Below, piece after piece: positions 17,465-23,547 of a stretch of 39,150 nucleotides of DNA. This DNA comes from Microbacteriaceae bacterium UBA1487. Lineage in GTDB: Bacteria; Actinomycetota; Actinomycetes; Actinomycetales; Microbacteriaceae. The notes beneath the pieces are model-generated. The model did not search any database. It was not told the origin of the DNA and saw only the letters and a program-made list of their open reading frames with translations. The translations under genes and the position numbers were made by a program. The stretch's first letter is position 1. Each line of letters begins with the position of its first letter. The stretch spans positions 111,045 through 150,194 of the forward strand of contig DCRR01000005.1 of NCBI GenBank assembly GCA_002325245.1. The letters run 5' to 3'.

Positions 17465-18562
17465 ATGGCGCTGTCGCTTCCCGACTTCCCGTGGAACTCC
17501 CTCGCGCCGGCCGCCGAGCGGGCGCGCGCGCGTCCCGACGGCATCGTTGATCTGTCGGTCGGGTCACCCGTCGACGCCACGCCCGAGGTGATCCGCGACG
17601 CGCTGCGCGACGCCACCGATGCGCACGCCTACCCGCAGACGGCGGGCACCCCGGCGCTGCGCGAGGCGATCGTCGACTGGTACGCGCGCCGCCGCGGCGT
17701 CGACGTCGAGGTCGCCAACGTCATGCCGACGATCGGCTCGAAAGAGATCGTCGCCCTGCTTCCCACCCTGCTCGGTCTCGGCGAGGGCGACGTCGTCGTG
17801 CACCCGACAATCGCGTACCCGACCTACGCCGTGGGGGCGCTCATCGCCGGGGCGACGCCGCTTCCGAGCGACGACCCCGAGAACTGGCCCGCCGAGACGC
17901 GCCTGGTGTGGCTGAACAGCCCCGGCAACCCGGACGGGCACATCGACGGAATCGACTACCTGCGTCGCGCGGTCGAGCGCGCCCGCGAGCTCGGTGCCGT
18001 GATCGCCAACGACGAGTGCTACGCCGAGCTCAACTGGGCGGGCGACGAGCCGACGCCGTGCATCCTCGACCGCCGCGTGATCGGCGACTCACGCCGCCTC
18101 ACGCTCTCCGTCTACTCGCTCAGCAAGCAGTCCAACCTGGCCGGGTACCGCGCCGCGTTCGTCGCCGGCTGCAGCGACCTGGTCGGCGAGCTCCTCGAGG
18201 CGCGCAAGCACGCCGGACTCATCCCGCCGGCGCCGGTGCAGGCGGCGATGGCCGCCGCGCTCGGAGACGAGGCGCACGTCGGCGAGCAGCGCGAGCGGTA
18301 CCGCGCGCGCCGCGCCCGGTTGCTGCCGGCGCTCGAGGCGGCCGGGTTCCGCATCGACCGGAGCGACGCGGGGCTCTACCTCTGGGCGACGCGCGGCGAG
18401 CACGGTCGAGCGAGCGTCGACGCGCTCGCCGAGCTCGGCATCCTCGTCACCCCCGGTGACTTCTACGGCAGCGCCGGCGACGAGTTCGTCCGAATCTCTC
18501 TCACCGCCACCGACGAGCGGATCGATGCGGCGGTCGCGCGTTTGGCGGGACTCGCCAAGTGA
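17465..18562 (+). CDS. dapC: Succinyldiaminopimelate transaminase
   Basis: PLP-dependent class I/II aminotransferase, 365 aa, acting in the succinylase route to meso-diaminopimelate: N-succinyl-2-amino-6-ketopimelate to N-succinyl-LL-diaminopimelate with glutamate. Typical motifs are NSPGNPDG, the aspartate loop IANDECYAEL and the PLP lysine in YSLSKQSNLAGYR. It starts at ATG 17465, 6 nt after fdxA, and is probably co-transcribed with it. A perfect 10-bp hairpin follows its stop. The partner genes dapD and dapE lie 3-4 kb downstream, across gltA and the accessory interval. Confidence 0.93.
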   Translation: MALSLPDFPWNSLAPAAERARARPDGIVDLSVGSPVDATPEVIRDALRDATDAHAYPQTAGTPALREAIVDWYARRRGVDVEVANVMPTIGSKEIVALLPTLLGLGEGDVVVHPTIAYPTYAVGALIAGATPLPSDDPENWPAETRLVWLNSPGNPDGHIDGIDYLRRAVERARELGAVIANDECYAELNWAGDEPTPCILDRRVIGDSRRLTLSVYSLSKQSNLAGYRAAFVAGCSDLVGELLEARKHAGLIPPAPVQAAMAAALGDEAHVGEQRERYRARRARLLPALEAAGFRIDRSDAGLYLWATRGEHGRASVDALAELGILVTPGDFYGSAGDEFVRISLTATDERIDAAVARLAGLAK

Positions 18563-18573
18563 ATCCCCGCATT

Positions 18574-18596
18574 GTGTTGGAGGGTCCCTCCAACAC
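18574..18596 (+). terminator. Perfect 10-bp hairpin between dapC and gltA
   Basis: GTGTTGGAGG (18574-18583), loop GTC and CCTCCAACAC (18587-18596). It is A/T-richer than most hairpins here and lacks a T-run. It is probably the fdxA-dapC terminator, but it could also be an operator for gltA. Confidence 0.55.
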
Positions 18597-18601
18597 TGGG
18601 G

Positions 18602-18618
18602 GCTCGCTTCTGGCGAGC
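18602..18618 (+). repeat. Short inverted repeat upstream of gltA
   Basis: GCTCGC (18602-18607) and GCGAGC (18613-18618) around a 5-nt loop, about 24 nt before the gltA -10. Confidence 0.3.
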
Positions 18619-18641
18619 GGCGAGCTGTCGCCGGAACCCCC

Positions 18642-18647
18642 TAGGCT
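18642..18647 (+). promoter_or_regulatory. Leaderless -10 hexamer of gltA
   Basis: TAGGCT, 6-nt spacer, GTG 18654. No -35 match at 16-18 bp upstream. Confidence 0.6.
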
Positions 18648-18653
18648 GTAAGG

Positions 18654-19952
18654 GTGAATGACGTCACTAGGGGCCCCGACAAGATCTCGCTCACGTTTGG
18701 TGACATCAACGCCGAACTTCCCGTGCTGCGCGCCGTGGACGGACGTGACGCGGTCGACTGGTCCAGCTTCACGAAGCAGACCGGCCTGACCTCGCTCGAC
18801 CAGGGCTTCGTCAACACCGCCTCGACGAAGAGCTCGATCACCTACATCGACGGTGACGAAGGCATCCTGCGCTACCGCGGCTACGCGATCGAAGACCTCG
18901 CGGCGAACTCGACCTTCCTCGAGGTGGCCTGGCTGCTCATCTACGGCGAGCTTCCGACGGCCGTCGAGCTCGACAGCTTCACCGAGCGGATCCGTCGCCA
19001 CACGCTGCTGCACGAAGACCTCAAGCGGTTCTTCTCGGCTCTGCCGCACACCGCGCATCCGATGTCGGTGCTCTCGTCCGCGGTGTCGGCGCTCTCGACC
19101 TACTATGAGGACTCGCTCGACCCGCACGACCCCGAGATGGTCGAGCTCAACATCGTCCGCCTTCTGGCGAAGCTGCCGGTGATCGCGGCCTACGCGCACA
19201 AGAAGAGCCTCGGGCAGGCGTTCCTCTACCCCGACAACTCGCTGAGCTTCGTCGACAACTTCCTCAAGCTGAATTTCGGCAACCTCGCCGAGTCGTACGA
19301 GATCAACCCGGTGCTCTCGAAGGCGCTCGACCGCCTGCTGATCCTGCACGAGGACCACGAGCAGAACGCCTCCACCTCGACCGTGCGACTGGTCGGCTCG
19401 ACGGAGGCCAACATCTTCGCCTCGGTGTCCGCGGGCATCAATGCCCTCTACGGGCCGCTGCACGGCGGCGCGAACGAGGCCGTGCTGACGATGCTCGCGC
19501 AGATCCGCGACTCCGGCGACGGCGCGCGCCGCTTTGTCGAGCGGGTCAAGAACAAGGAGGACGGCGTCCGCCTGATGGGCTTCGGGCACCGCGTCTACAA
19601 GAACTACGACCCGCGCGCGAAGCTTGTCAAGGAGAGCGCGGATGCCGTGCTCGCCGACCTGGGCGTCAAGGACCCGCTTCTCGACATCGCCAAGGAGCTC
19701 GAGCAGATCGCCCTCGAGGACTCGTACTTCCAGGAGCGCCGCCTCTACCCCAACGTCGACTTCTACACCGGCGTGATCTACAAGGCGATGGGCTTCCCGA
19801 CGCGGATGTTCACGGTGCTGTTCGCGATCGGCCGCCTCCCCGGCTGGATCGCCCACTGGCGCGAGGCGAACAACGACCCGGCGACCAAGATCGGCCGCCC
19901 GCAGCAGCTGTACGTGGGCCCGCCGGCCCGCCCCTGGCCGAACGGCCGCTAG
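18654..19952 (+). CDS. gltA: Citrate synthase (type II, hexameric class)
   Basis: Condenses oxaloacetate and acetyl-CoA to citrate at the entry of the TCA cycle. It has 432 aa, the usual length for GltA. Active-site histidines lie in GPLHGGANEAV (about residues 266-276) and MGFGHRVYKNYDPRA (about 308-322). The C-terminal RPQQLYVGPPARPWP is typical of actinobacterial enzymes. GTG 18654 is preceded by TAGGCT with a 6-nt gap, so the mRNA is probably leaderless. The stop lies in the palindrome CTAG (19949-19952), beyond which the accessory interval begins. Confidence 0.97.
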   Translation: MNDVTRGPDKISLTFGDINAELPVLRAVDGRDAVDWSSFTKQTGLTSLDQGFVNTASTKSSITYIDGDEGILRYRGYAIEDLAANSTFLEVAWLLIYGELPTAVELDSFTERIRRHTLLHEDLKRFFSALPHTAHPMSVLSSAVSALSTYYEDSLDPHDPEMVELNIVRLLAKLPVIAAYAHKKSLGQAFLYPDNSLSFVDNFLKLNFGNLAESYEINPVLSKALDRLLILHEDHEQNASTSTVRLVGSTEANIFASVSAGINALYGPLHGGANEAVLTMLAQIRDSGDGARRFVERVKNKEDGVRLMGFGHRVYKNYDPRAKLVKESADAVLADLGVKDPLLDIAKELEQIALEDSYFQERRLYPNVDFYTGVIYKAMGFPTRMFTVLFAIGRLPGWIAHWREANNDPATKIGRPQQLYVGPPARPWPNGR

Positions 19953-19959
19953 CCCCCTC

Positions 19960-20036
19960 GCGACCGCCCCGGCTTCTGGCCCCAGTCGCGGCCGCCCCGG
20001 CCGCCGGCCCCCGGTTGCGAGCGCCCCGGCCTCTGG
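19960..20036 (+). repeat. Three degenerate 20-nt direct repeats, period 28-29 nt
   Basis: Units at 19960-19979, 19988-20007 and 20017-20036 follow GCGACCGCCCCGGCTTCTGG; units 1 and 3 agree at 18 of 20 bases, units 1 and 2 at 16 of 20. The 28- and 29-nt spacing is not a multiple of three, so these are not codon-phased protein repeats. Confidence 0.6.
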
Positions 20037-20071
20037 TTCGGCGCTCGGCCTCCCGCCATCCCACTGCATCG

Positions 20072-20154
20072 ACGAAATGCAGGAGAAACTGCGGTCAGGC
20101 GGATGCGGCTCCCCGTGAACCCGCCGCTGCGGCGAAAATTCTCCTGCATTTCGT
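20072..20154. repeat. 83-bp palindromic element, copy 1
   Basis: Left arm ACGAAATGCAGGAGAA (20072-20087) and its exact inverse TTCTCCTGCATTTCGT (20139-20154) flank a 51-nt GC-rich core. With one bulged base the stem extends outward by CATC/GATG. The same 16-nt arm recurs at 21283 in an element of the same total length. Copy 1 lies on the 3' side of the DUF559 gene. Confidence 0.85.
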
Positions 20155-20172
20155 GATGGCAGCGCGGCATCG

Positions 20173-20212
20173 GCGGCGCTGCAACACGGAAACACGGCGG
20201 CGGCAGCGCCGC
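20173..20212. repeat. 10-bp GC-rich inverted repeat
   Basis: GCGGCGCTGC (20173-20182) and GCAGCGCCGC (20203-20212), loop of 20 nt. It is unrelated in sequence to the 83-bp element and could be the terminator of the minus-strand DUF559 gene. Confidence 0.45.
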
Positions 20213-20323
20213 TCCGCGGCGGCACAGCAGCGCGACTGTGCAGCCGCGGCGGGACGTGAGCCCACGCGTGGCGGCCTCGCGAGATAGTCGTTCGCGGGTG
20301 CGGAGCCAGCCGACCGAGACCTG

Positions 20324-21175
20324 TCAGTTCGCGGCAGCCACGGCGGCCGCGATCGCGTCGCAAACTACGGCCCAGTTGCGCATGACTGCGCGGTAGCTGA
20401 AGCGCAGGACGCGGTATCCGAGCGCGGCGAGCAGCGCATCCCGTCGTCGATCGTTCTCGAAGGCATCGCGGCTCTGATGGTGCTCCCAGCCGTCGAGCTC
20501 GATCACGACGCGCCCGATCACGAGGTCCACCCGGCCGACGCCGGGGATCTCGACCTGCGGCTGCGGGTCGTATCCGAGCCGTCGAAGTCGAAACCGCGTG
20601 ATGGACTCGATGATCGACTCCGTGCGCGGGTCGGCGTCGTCGAGCAGCCACCGCAGCCGCTGCGGTGCGCACGCGACGAGACGCTCCCACTCGCGCTTCG
20701 TGAGGAGTCCGACGCGGAGCGCGCTCTCGGCCGCGGCGACGGTGCGCTCGGGGTGCTGGCAGCGGATCATGTCAGAGAGTGCGTCGGGTGCGTTGAGGCG
20801 AAATCGGGTGCCGCTGCCGCGCTCGCCCCAATGCCCGCAGACGCTCGGGTCACCGGGTGGGAGCCGCTGGCGCGCGTTGCCCGGTTCACGCAAGCGCGCG
20901 TCGTGCGCGAGGATGCGGACGTGCACCGCGGGGGTGTCGACCACCCAGAGTCCGAGGTCGCGCGCCGCGGTGACGCATGTCGCGCGCCCACCGACTCGCA
21001 CGGCCGATTGCAGCGCCGGTGGCGTGCTCGGGAGCGCGTACCACCCCTGCCGGACGCGGATCAGCAGCCCGGCTTCGACTGCCGCACGCAGCGAATGTGC
21101 CGTGGCTCCGGCGCGAAGGAGTTCGTGCGTGGCGGCGAGTCCGCCGCGCATGGCGACTTCGCGCACGAGGTCCAT
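20324..21175 (-). CDS. AbiEi-like N-terminal domain plus DUF559 (Vsr-like endonuclease fold) protein
   Basis: Protein of 283 aa. Residues 1-50 resemble the winged-helix AbiEi antitoxin domain (GGLAATHELLRAGATAHSLRAAV, then LLIRVRQGWYALP). The C-terminal 100 residues are a DUF559 domain of the Vsr/PD-(D/E)xK group: D217 in GVGRVDLVI, E226 and D228 in VIELDGWEHH, then NDRRRDALLAALGYRVLRFSY. It is probably a DNA-binding nuclease or a remnant of an Abi/toxin-antitoxin system. No separate AbiEii-type partner is nearby. I chose ATG 21175 over GTG 21199, which has a purine run only 1 nt away. It stands alone between two 83-bp palindromic elements, and its codon use looks less biased than that of its neighbours. 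Confidence 0.82.
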   Translation of the reverse strand: MDLVREVAMRGGLAATHELLRAGATAHSLRAAVEAGLLIRVRQGWYALPSTPPALQSAVRVGGRATCVTAARDLGLWVVDTPAVHVRILAHDARLREPGNARQRLPPGDPSVCGHWGERGSGTRFRLNAPDALSDMIRCQHPERTVAAAESALRVGLLTKREWERLVACAPQRLRWLLDDADPRTESIIESITRFRLRRLGYDPQPQVEIPGVGRVDLVIGRVVIELDGWEHHQSRDAFENDRRRDALLAALGYRVLRFSYRAVMRNWAVVCDAIAAAVAAAN

Positions 21176-21282
21176 GCCGCCAGGGTCGCGCCAGCACACG
21201 CCTCCCGAGATGCTGGGGAGGAATCCGTGAACTGCGTGGTGCAGGCCGGCCTGCGGAGGAGCAGCCCACCGCCGGCCGTGCG

Positions 21283-21365
21283 ACGAAATGCAGGAGAAGA
21301 CGTCGGCCGGCGATGTCTTTCGCCCGAAGACACCGCACGTCCCCGAAGAATTTCCTGCATTTCGT
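21283..21365. repeat. 83-bp palindromic element, copy 2
   Basis: Left arm ACGAAATGCAGGAGAA (21283-21298) is identical to copy 1. The right arm TCCTGCATTTCGT (21353-21365) pairs over 13 bp, extended by G-T and A-T pairs inward and G-C outward. The core has two nested stems of its own, GACGT/ACGTC (21299-21303/21337-21341) and TGTCTT/AAGACA (21314-21319/21327-21332), so the whole element can fold into one long structure. It lies 108 nt upstream of the DUF559 start. Confidence 0.82.
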
Positions 21366-21376
21366 CAATGCCGAGC

Positions 21377-21409
21377 GGGGTGCCGGGGTGCCGGGGCGTG
21401 CGACGCGGG
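21377..21409 (+). other. Potential G-quadruplex tract
   Basis: Three GGGG runs spaced by TGCC (21377-21380, 21385-21388, 21393-21396) and a fourth GGG at 21407-21409. This fits a G4 motif with one long loop on the plus strand. Confidence 0.4.
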
Positions 21410-21492
21410 CGCGCGCAAGCGCGGCTGGCCGGCGCGCGACGCGGCGCGCGCGGGTGCCGGGGTGGGCAGGCGGGTGAGGGGGCGCCCGCGGG

Positions 21493-22428
21493 CTAGGCGT
21501 GCAGCTGCTCGTTGAGGGTGACGCCGAAGCCGGTGCGGGGGAGCACCTCGACCGCGCCGGTGACCGAGTTGCGGCGGAACAGCAGCCCGGGCTGACCGGA
21601 GAGCTCGACGGCCTTGGCCACGCGGGGCTCCTCGCCCGCGACGAGCACGGTGACCTTCGTGCCTGCCGTGACGTACAGCCCCGCCTCGACGACGGAGTCG
21701 TCGCCGATCGAGATGCCGATGCCGGAGTTCGCGCCGAGCAGCGCGCGCTCGCCGATCGCGACCCGCTGCGTGCCGCCGCCCGAGAGGGTGCCCATGATCG
21801 AGGCGCCGCCGCCGATGTCGGAGCCGTCGCCGACGACGACACCCTGCGAGATGCGACCCTCGACCATCGAGGAGCCGAGCGTGCCCGCGTTGAAGTTCAC
21901 GAAGCCCTCGTGCATGACGGTCGTGCCGGGCGCAAGGTGCGCTCCGAGGCGGACGCGGGAGGCATCCGCGATGCGCACGCGATCCGGGACGACGTAGTCG
22001 ACCAGGCGCGGGAACTTGTCGATGCCGTGCAGCGAGATGCCCGCGCGCTGCAGCAGCGGGCGCCGTCGCGCGTACTCGCTCGGCAGCATCGGGCCGGCGG
22101 TCGTCCAGGCGACGATGGGGAGGTGTCCGAAGATCCCGTCCAGGTTCAGTGAGTTCGGCGTCACCAGCAGGTGCGAGAGCAGGTGCAGGCGCAGGTAGGC
22201 ATCCGGCGTCGAGGCGGGGGCCTCGTCGAGGTCGATCGTGGTGGCGACGTAGTCGAGGCGCACGCCGCGACGCGCGTCCTCGCCGATCCAGTCCTCGAAC
22301 TCGGTCGGCGCGATGTACGGATCGAGCCCGGCCGGTGCGGCGCCGAGGTGCGGCGCGGCGTACCAGGTGTCCAGAATCGTCCCGTCGGCGGTGATGGTGG
22401 CGAGTCCGTGACCCCATGCTGTGCTCAT
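21493..22428 (-). CDS. dapD: 2,3,4,5-tetrahydropyridine-2,6-dicarboxylate N-succinyltransferase
   Basis: Succinylates tetrahydrodipicolinate with succinyl-CoA, the first committed step of the succinylase branch to meso-DAP and lysine. It has 311 aa, matching the longer actinobacterial DapD. The C-terminal half is a left-handed beta-helix of hexapeptide turns (RIADASRVRLGAHLAPGT, VVVGDGSDIGGGASIMGTLSGGG) with the catalytic-site sequence MHEGFVNFNAGT. I chose ATG 22428 for its N-terminus (MSTAWGHGLATI) and the TACCCT hexamer exactly 6 nt upstream. It is divergent from dapE across 39 bp. Confidence 0.95.
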   Translation of the reverse strand: MSTAWGHGLATITADGTILDTWYAAPHLGAAPAGLDPYIAPTEFEDWIGEDARRGVRLDYVATTIDLDEAPASTPDAYLRLHLLSHLLVTPNSLNLDGIFGHLPIVAWTTAGPMLPSEYARRRPLLQRAGISLHGIDKFPRLVDYVVPDRVRIADASRVRLGAHLAPGTTVMHEGFVNFNAGTLGSSMVEGRISQGVVVGDGSDIGGGASIMGTLSGGGTQRVAIGERALLGANSGIGISIGDDSVVEAGLYVTAGTKVTVLVAGEEPRVAKAVELSGQPGLLFRRNSVTGAVEVLPRTGFGVTLNEQLHA

Positions 22429-22434
22429 GCCTCC

Positions 22435-22440
22435 AGGGTA
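22435..22440 (-). promoter_or_regulatory. Leaderless -10 hexamer of dapD
   Basis: TACCCT on the minus strand, spacer GGAGGC (6 nt), ATG 22428. The spacer resembles a Shine-Dalgarno but touches the start codon, so it could not work as one. Confidence 0.55.
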
Positions 22441-22455
22441 TCGGGCGCGGCTCGG

Positions 22456-22461
22456 TAGGCT
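22456..22461 (+). promoter_or_regulatory. Leaderless -10 hexamer of dapE
   Basis: TAGGCT, 6-nt spacer, GTG 22468. It is back-to-back with the dapD promoter in a 39-bp intergenic gap. Confidence 0.6.
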
Positions 22462-22467
22462 GGTGCG

Positions 22468-23547
22468 GTGACTGACGCCCCCGCCCTCGACCTTGCGGCC
22501 GGCAGCGTCGCCGTCACCCGAGCCCTCGTCGACCTGGAGTCGGTGTCGGGCAACGAGACCGCGATCGCCGATGCGATCGAGTCGGCGCTGCGGGCGCTGC
22601 CCCACCTCGAGGTGATCCGCGACGGCGATGCGATCGTCGCCCGCACGAACGCCGGTCGCACGCAGCGGGCCGTGATCGCCGGCCACATCGACACGGTGCC
22701 GGTCAACGACAACCTGCCGAGCAGGCTCGACGAGGACGGCATCCTGTGGGGTCGCGGCACCGTCGACATGAAGGGCGGATGCGCGATCGCGCTCGTCCTC
22801 GCCGCCGAGCTCACCGACCCCAGCGTCGACGTGACCTGGGTCTGGTACGACCACGAGGAGGTCGAGGCGGAGCTGAACGGCCTCGCTCGTCTCGCCCGCA
22901 CGCGCCCGGAGCTGCTGGCGGCCGACTTCGCGATTCTCGGCGAGCCCTCCAACGGCGAGGTGGAGGGCGGATGCAACGGCACCCTCCGCGTCGACGTCAC
23001 CACCCGCGGCCGCCGCGCCCACTCGGCCCGAGCCTGGATGGGCGAGAACGCGATTCACGCGGCCGCCCCGATCCTCACCCGGCTCGCCGCCTTCGAGCCC
23101 GAGACGGTCACCGTCGACGGCCTCGACTACCGCGAGGGCATGAACGCGGTGAAGATCGCCGGCGGGGTGGCGGGCAATGTGATCCCCGACGAGTGCACCG
23201 TGCACGTCAACTACCGCTTCGCGCCGAGTCGCAGCGGCGCGGAGGCGGTTGAGCGCGTGCGCGCGCTGTTCGACGGCTTCGAGGTGACCGTGGCGGATCT
23301 GGCCGAGGGGGCGCGTCCCGGTCTCGACGCCCCGCTCGCGCAGGGCTTCCTCACGGCGGTGGGCGGCGAGGCGCGCCCCAAGTACGGCTGGACGGATGTG
23401 GCCCGCTTCTCGGCGCTCGGCATCCCCGCGGTGAACTACGGCCCCGGCGACCCGAGCCTCGCGCACGCCGATGATGAGCGGGTTCCGGTGGAGCAGATCG
23501 AGCGCTGCGAGCGCGGACTGCGGGCATGGCTGACGGCGCGCGACTGA
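22468..23547 (+). CDS. dapE: Succinyl-diaminopimelate desuccinylase
   Basis: Zinc-dependent M20 amidohydrolase releasing succinate from N-succinyl-LL-diaminopimelate. It has 359 aa. Metal-site motifs are AGHIDTVPVND (His about residue 73), GRGTVDMKGG (Asp about 100), the catalytic DHEEVEAE (about 128) and ILGEPSNG. The dimerisation-domain motif RGRRAHSARAW and the C-terminal KYGWTDVARF are typical. GTG 22468 is leaderless-like. Its last 22 nt overlap the next gene. It shares a pathway with dapC and dapD in this window. Confidence 0.95.
   Translation: MTDAPALDLAAGSVAVTRALVDLESVSGNETAIADAIESALRALPHLEVIRDGDAIVARTNAGRTQRAVIAGHIDTVPVNDNLPSRLDEDGILWGRGTVDMKGGCAIALVLAAELTDPSVDVTWVWYDHEEVEAELNGLARLARTRPELLAADFAILGEPSNGEVEGGCNGTLRVDVTTRGRRAHSARAWMGENAIHAAAPILTRLAAFEPETVTVDGLDYREGMNAVKIAGGVAGNVIPDECTVHVNYRFAPSRSGAEAVERVRALFDGFEVTVADLAEGARPGLDAPLAQGFLTAVGGEARPKYGWTDVARFSALGIPAVNYGPGDPSLAHADDERVPVEQIERCERGLRAWLTARD

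Larger units (their letters stand above)
19953..20323. other. 371-bp gene-free stretch after gltA: tandem repeat, 83-bp palindromic element, hairpin
   Basis: No convincing gene. In order it holds a degenerate tandem repeat (19960-20036), the first 83-bp palindromic element (20072-20154) and a 10-bp GC-rich hairpin (20173-20212). About 110 bp follow with no clear structure up to the stop of the DUF559 gene. Confidence 0.7.
21176..21492. other. 317-bp gene-free stretch: second palindromic element and G-rich tract
   Basis: It holds the upstream region of the DUF559 gene, the second 83-bp element (21283-21365) and a G-rich, repeat-prone tract (21377-21480) that forms the 3' flank of dapD. GGTGCCGGGGTG occurs near both ends of the tract. 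I see no supported gene. Confidence 0.65.

Noticed and set aside
19949..20065. Minus-strand Arg/Gly-rich reading (NQRPGRSQPGAGGRGGR) ending at the gltA CTAG, like an RGG tail of a decayed RNA helicase
   Set aside because: No helicase body upstream, and the underlying repeat spacing (28, 29 nt) shifts frame; GC-rich repeats give Arg/Gly in several frames. Kept only as a tandem repeat.
21176..21199. GTG 21199 as start of the DUF559 gene
   Set aside because: The purine run GGGAGG ends 1 nt before it, too close to act as a ribosome site, and homologous N-termini start nearer MDLV. It remains possible.
20072..21298. The two identical arms as terminal repeats of one 1.2-kb transposon
   Set aside because: Each element is a self-contained palindrome and no target-site duplication is visible at the outer ends; a composite element remains untested, not supported.
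20072..21365. CRISPR array or insertion sequence in the accessory interval
   Set aside because: Only two inverted-repeat units 1.2 kb apart, no spacers, no cas gene and no transposase; not direct repeats of array type.
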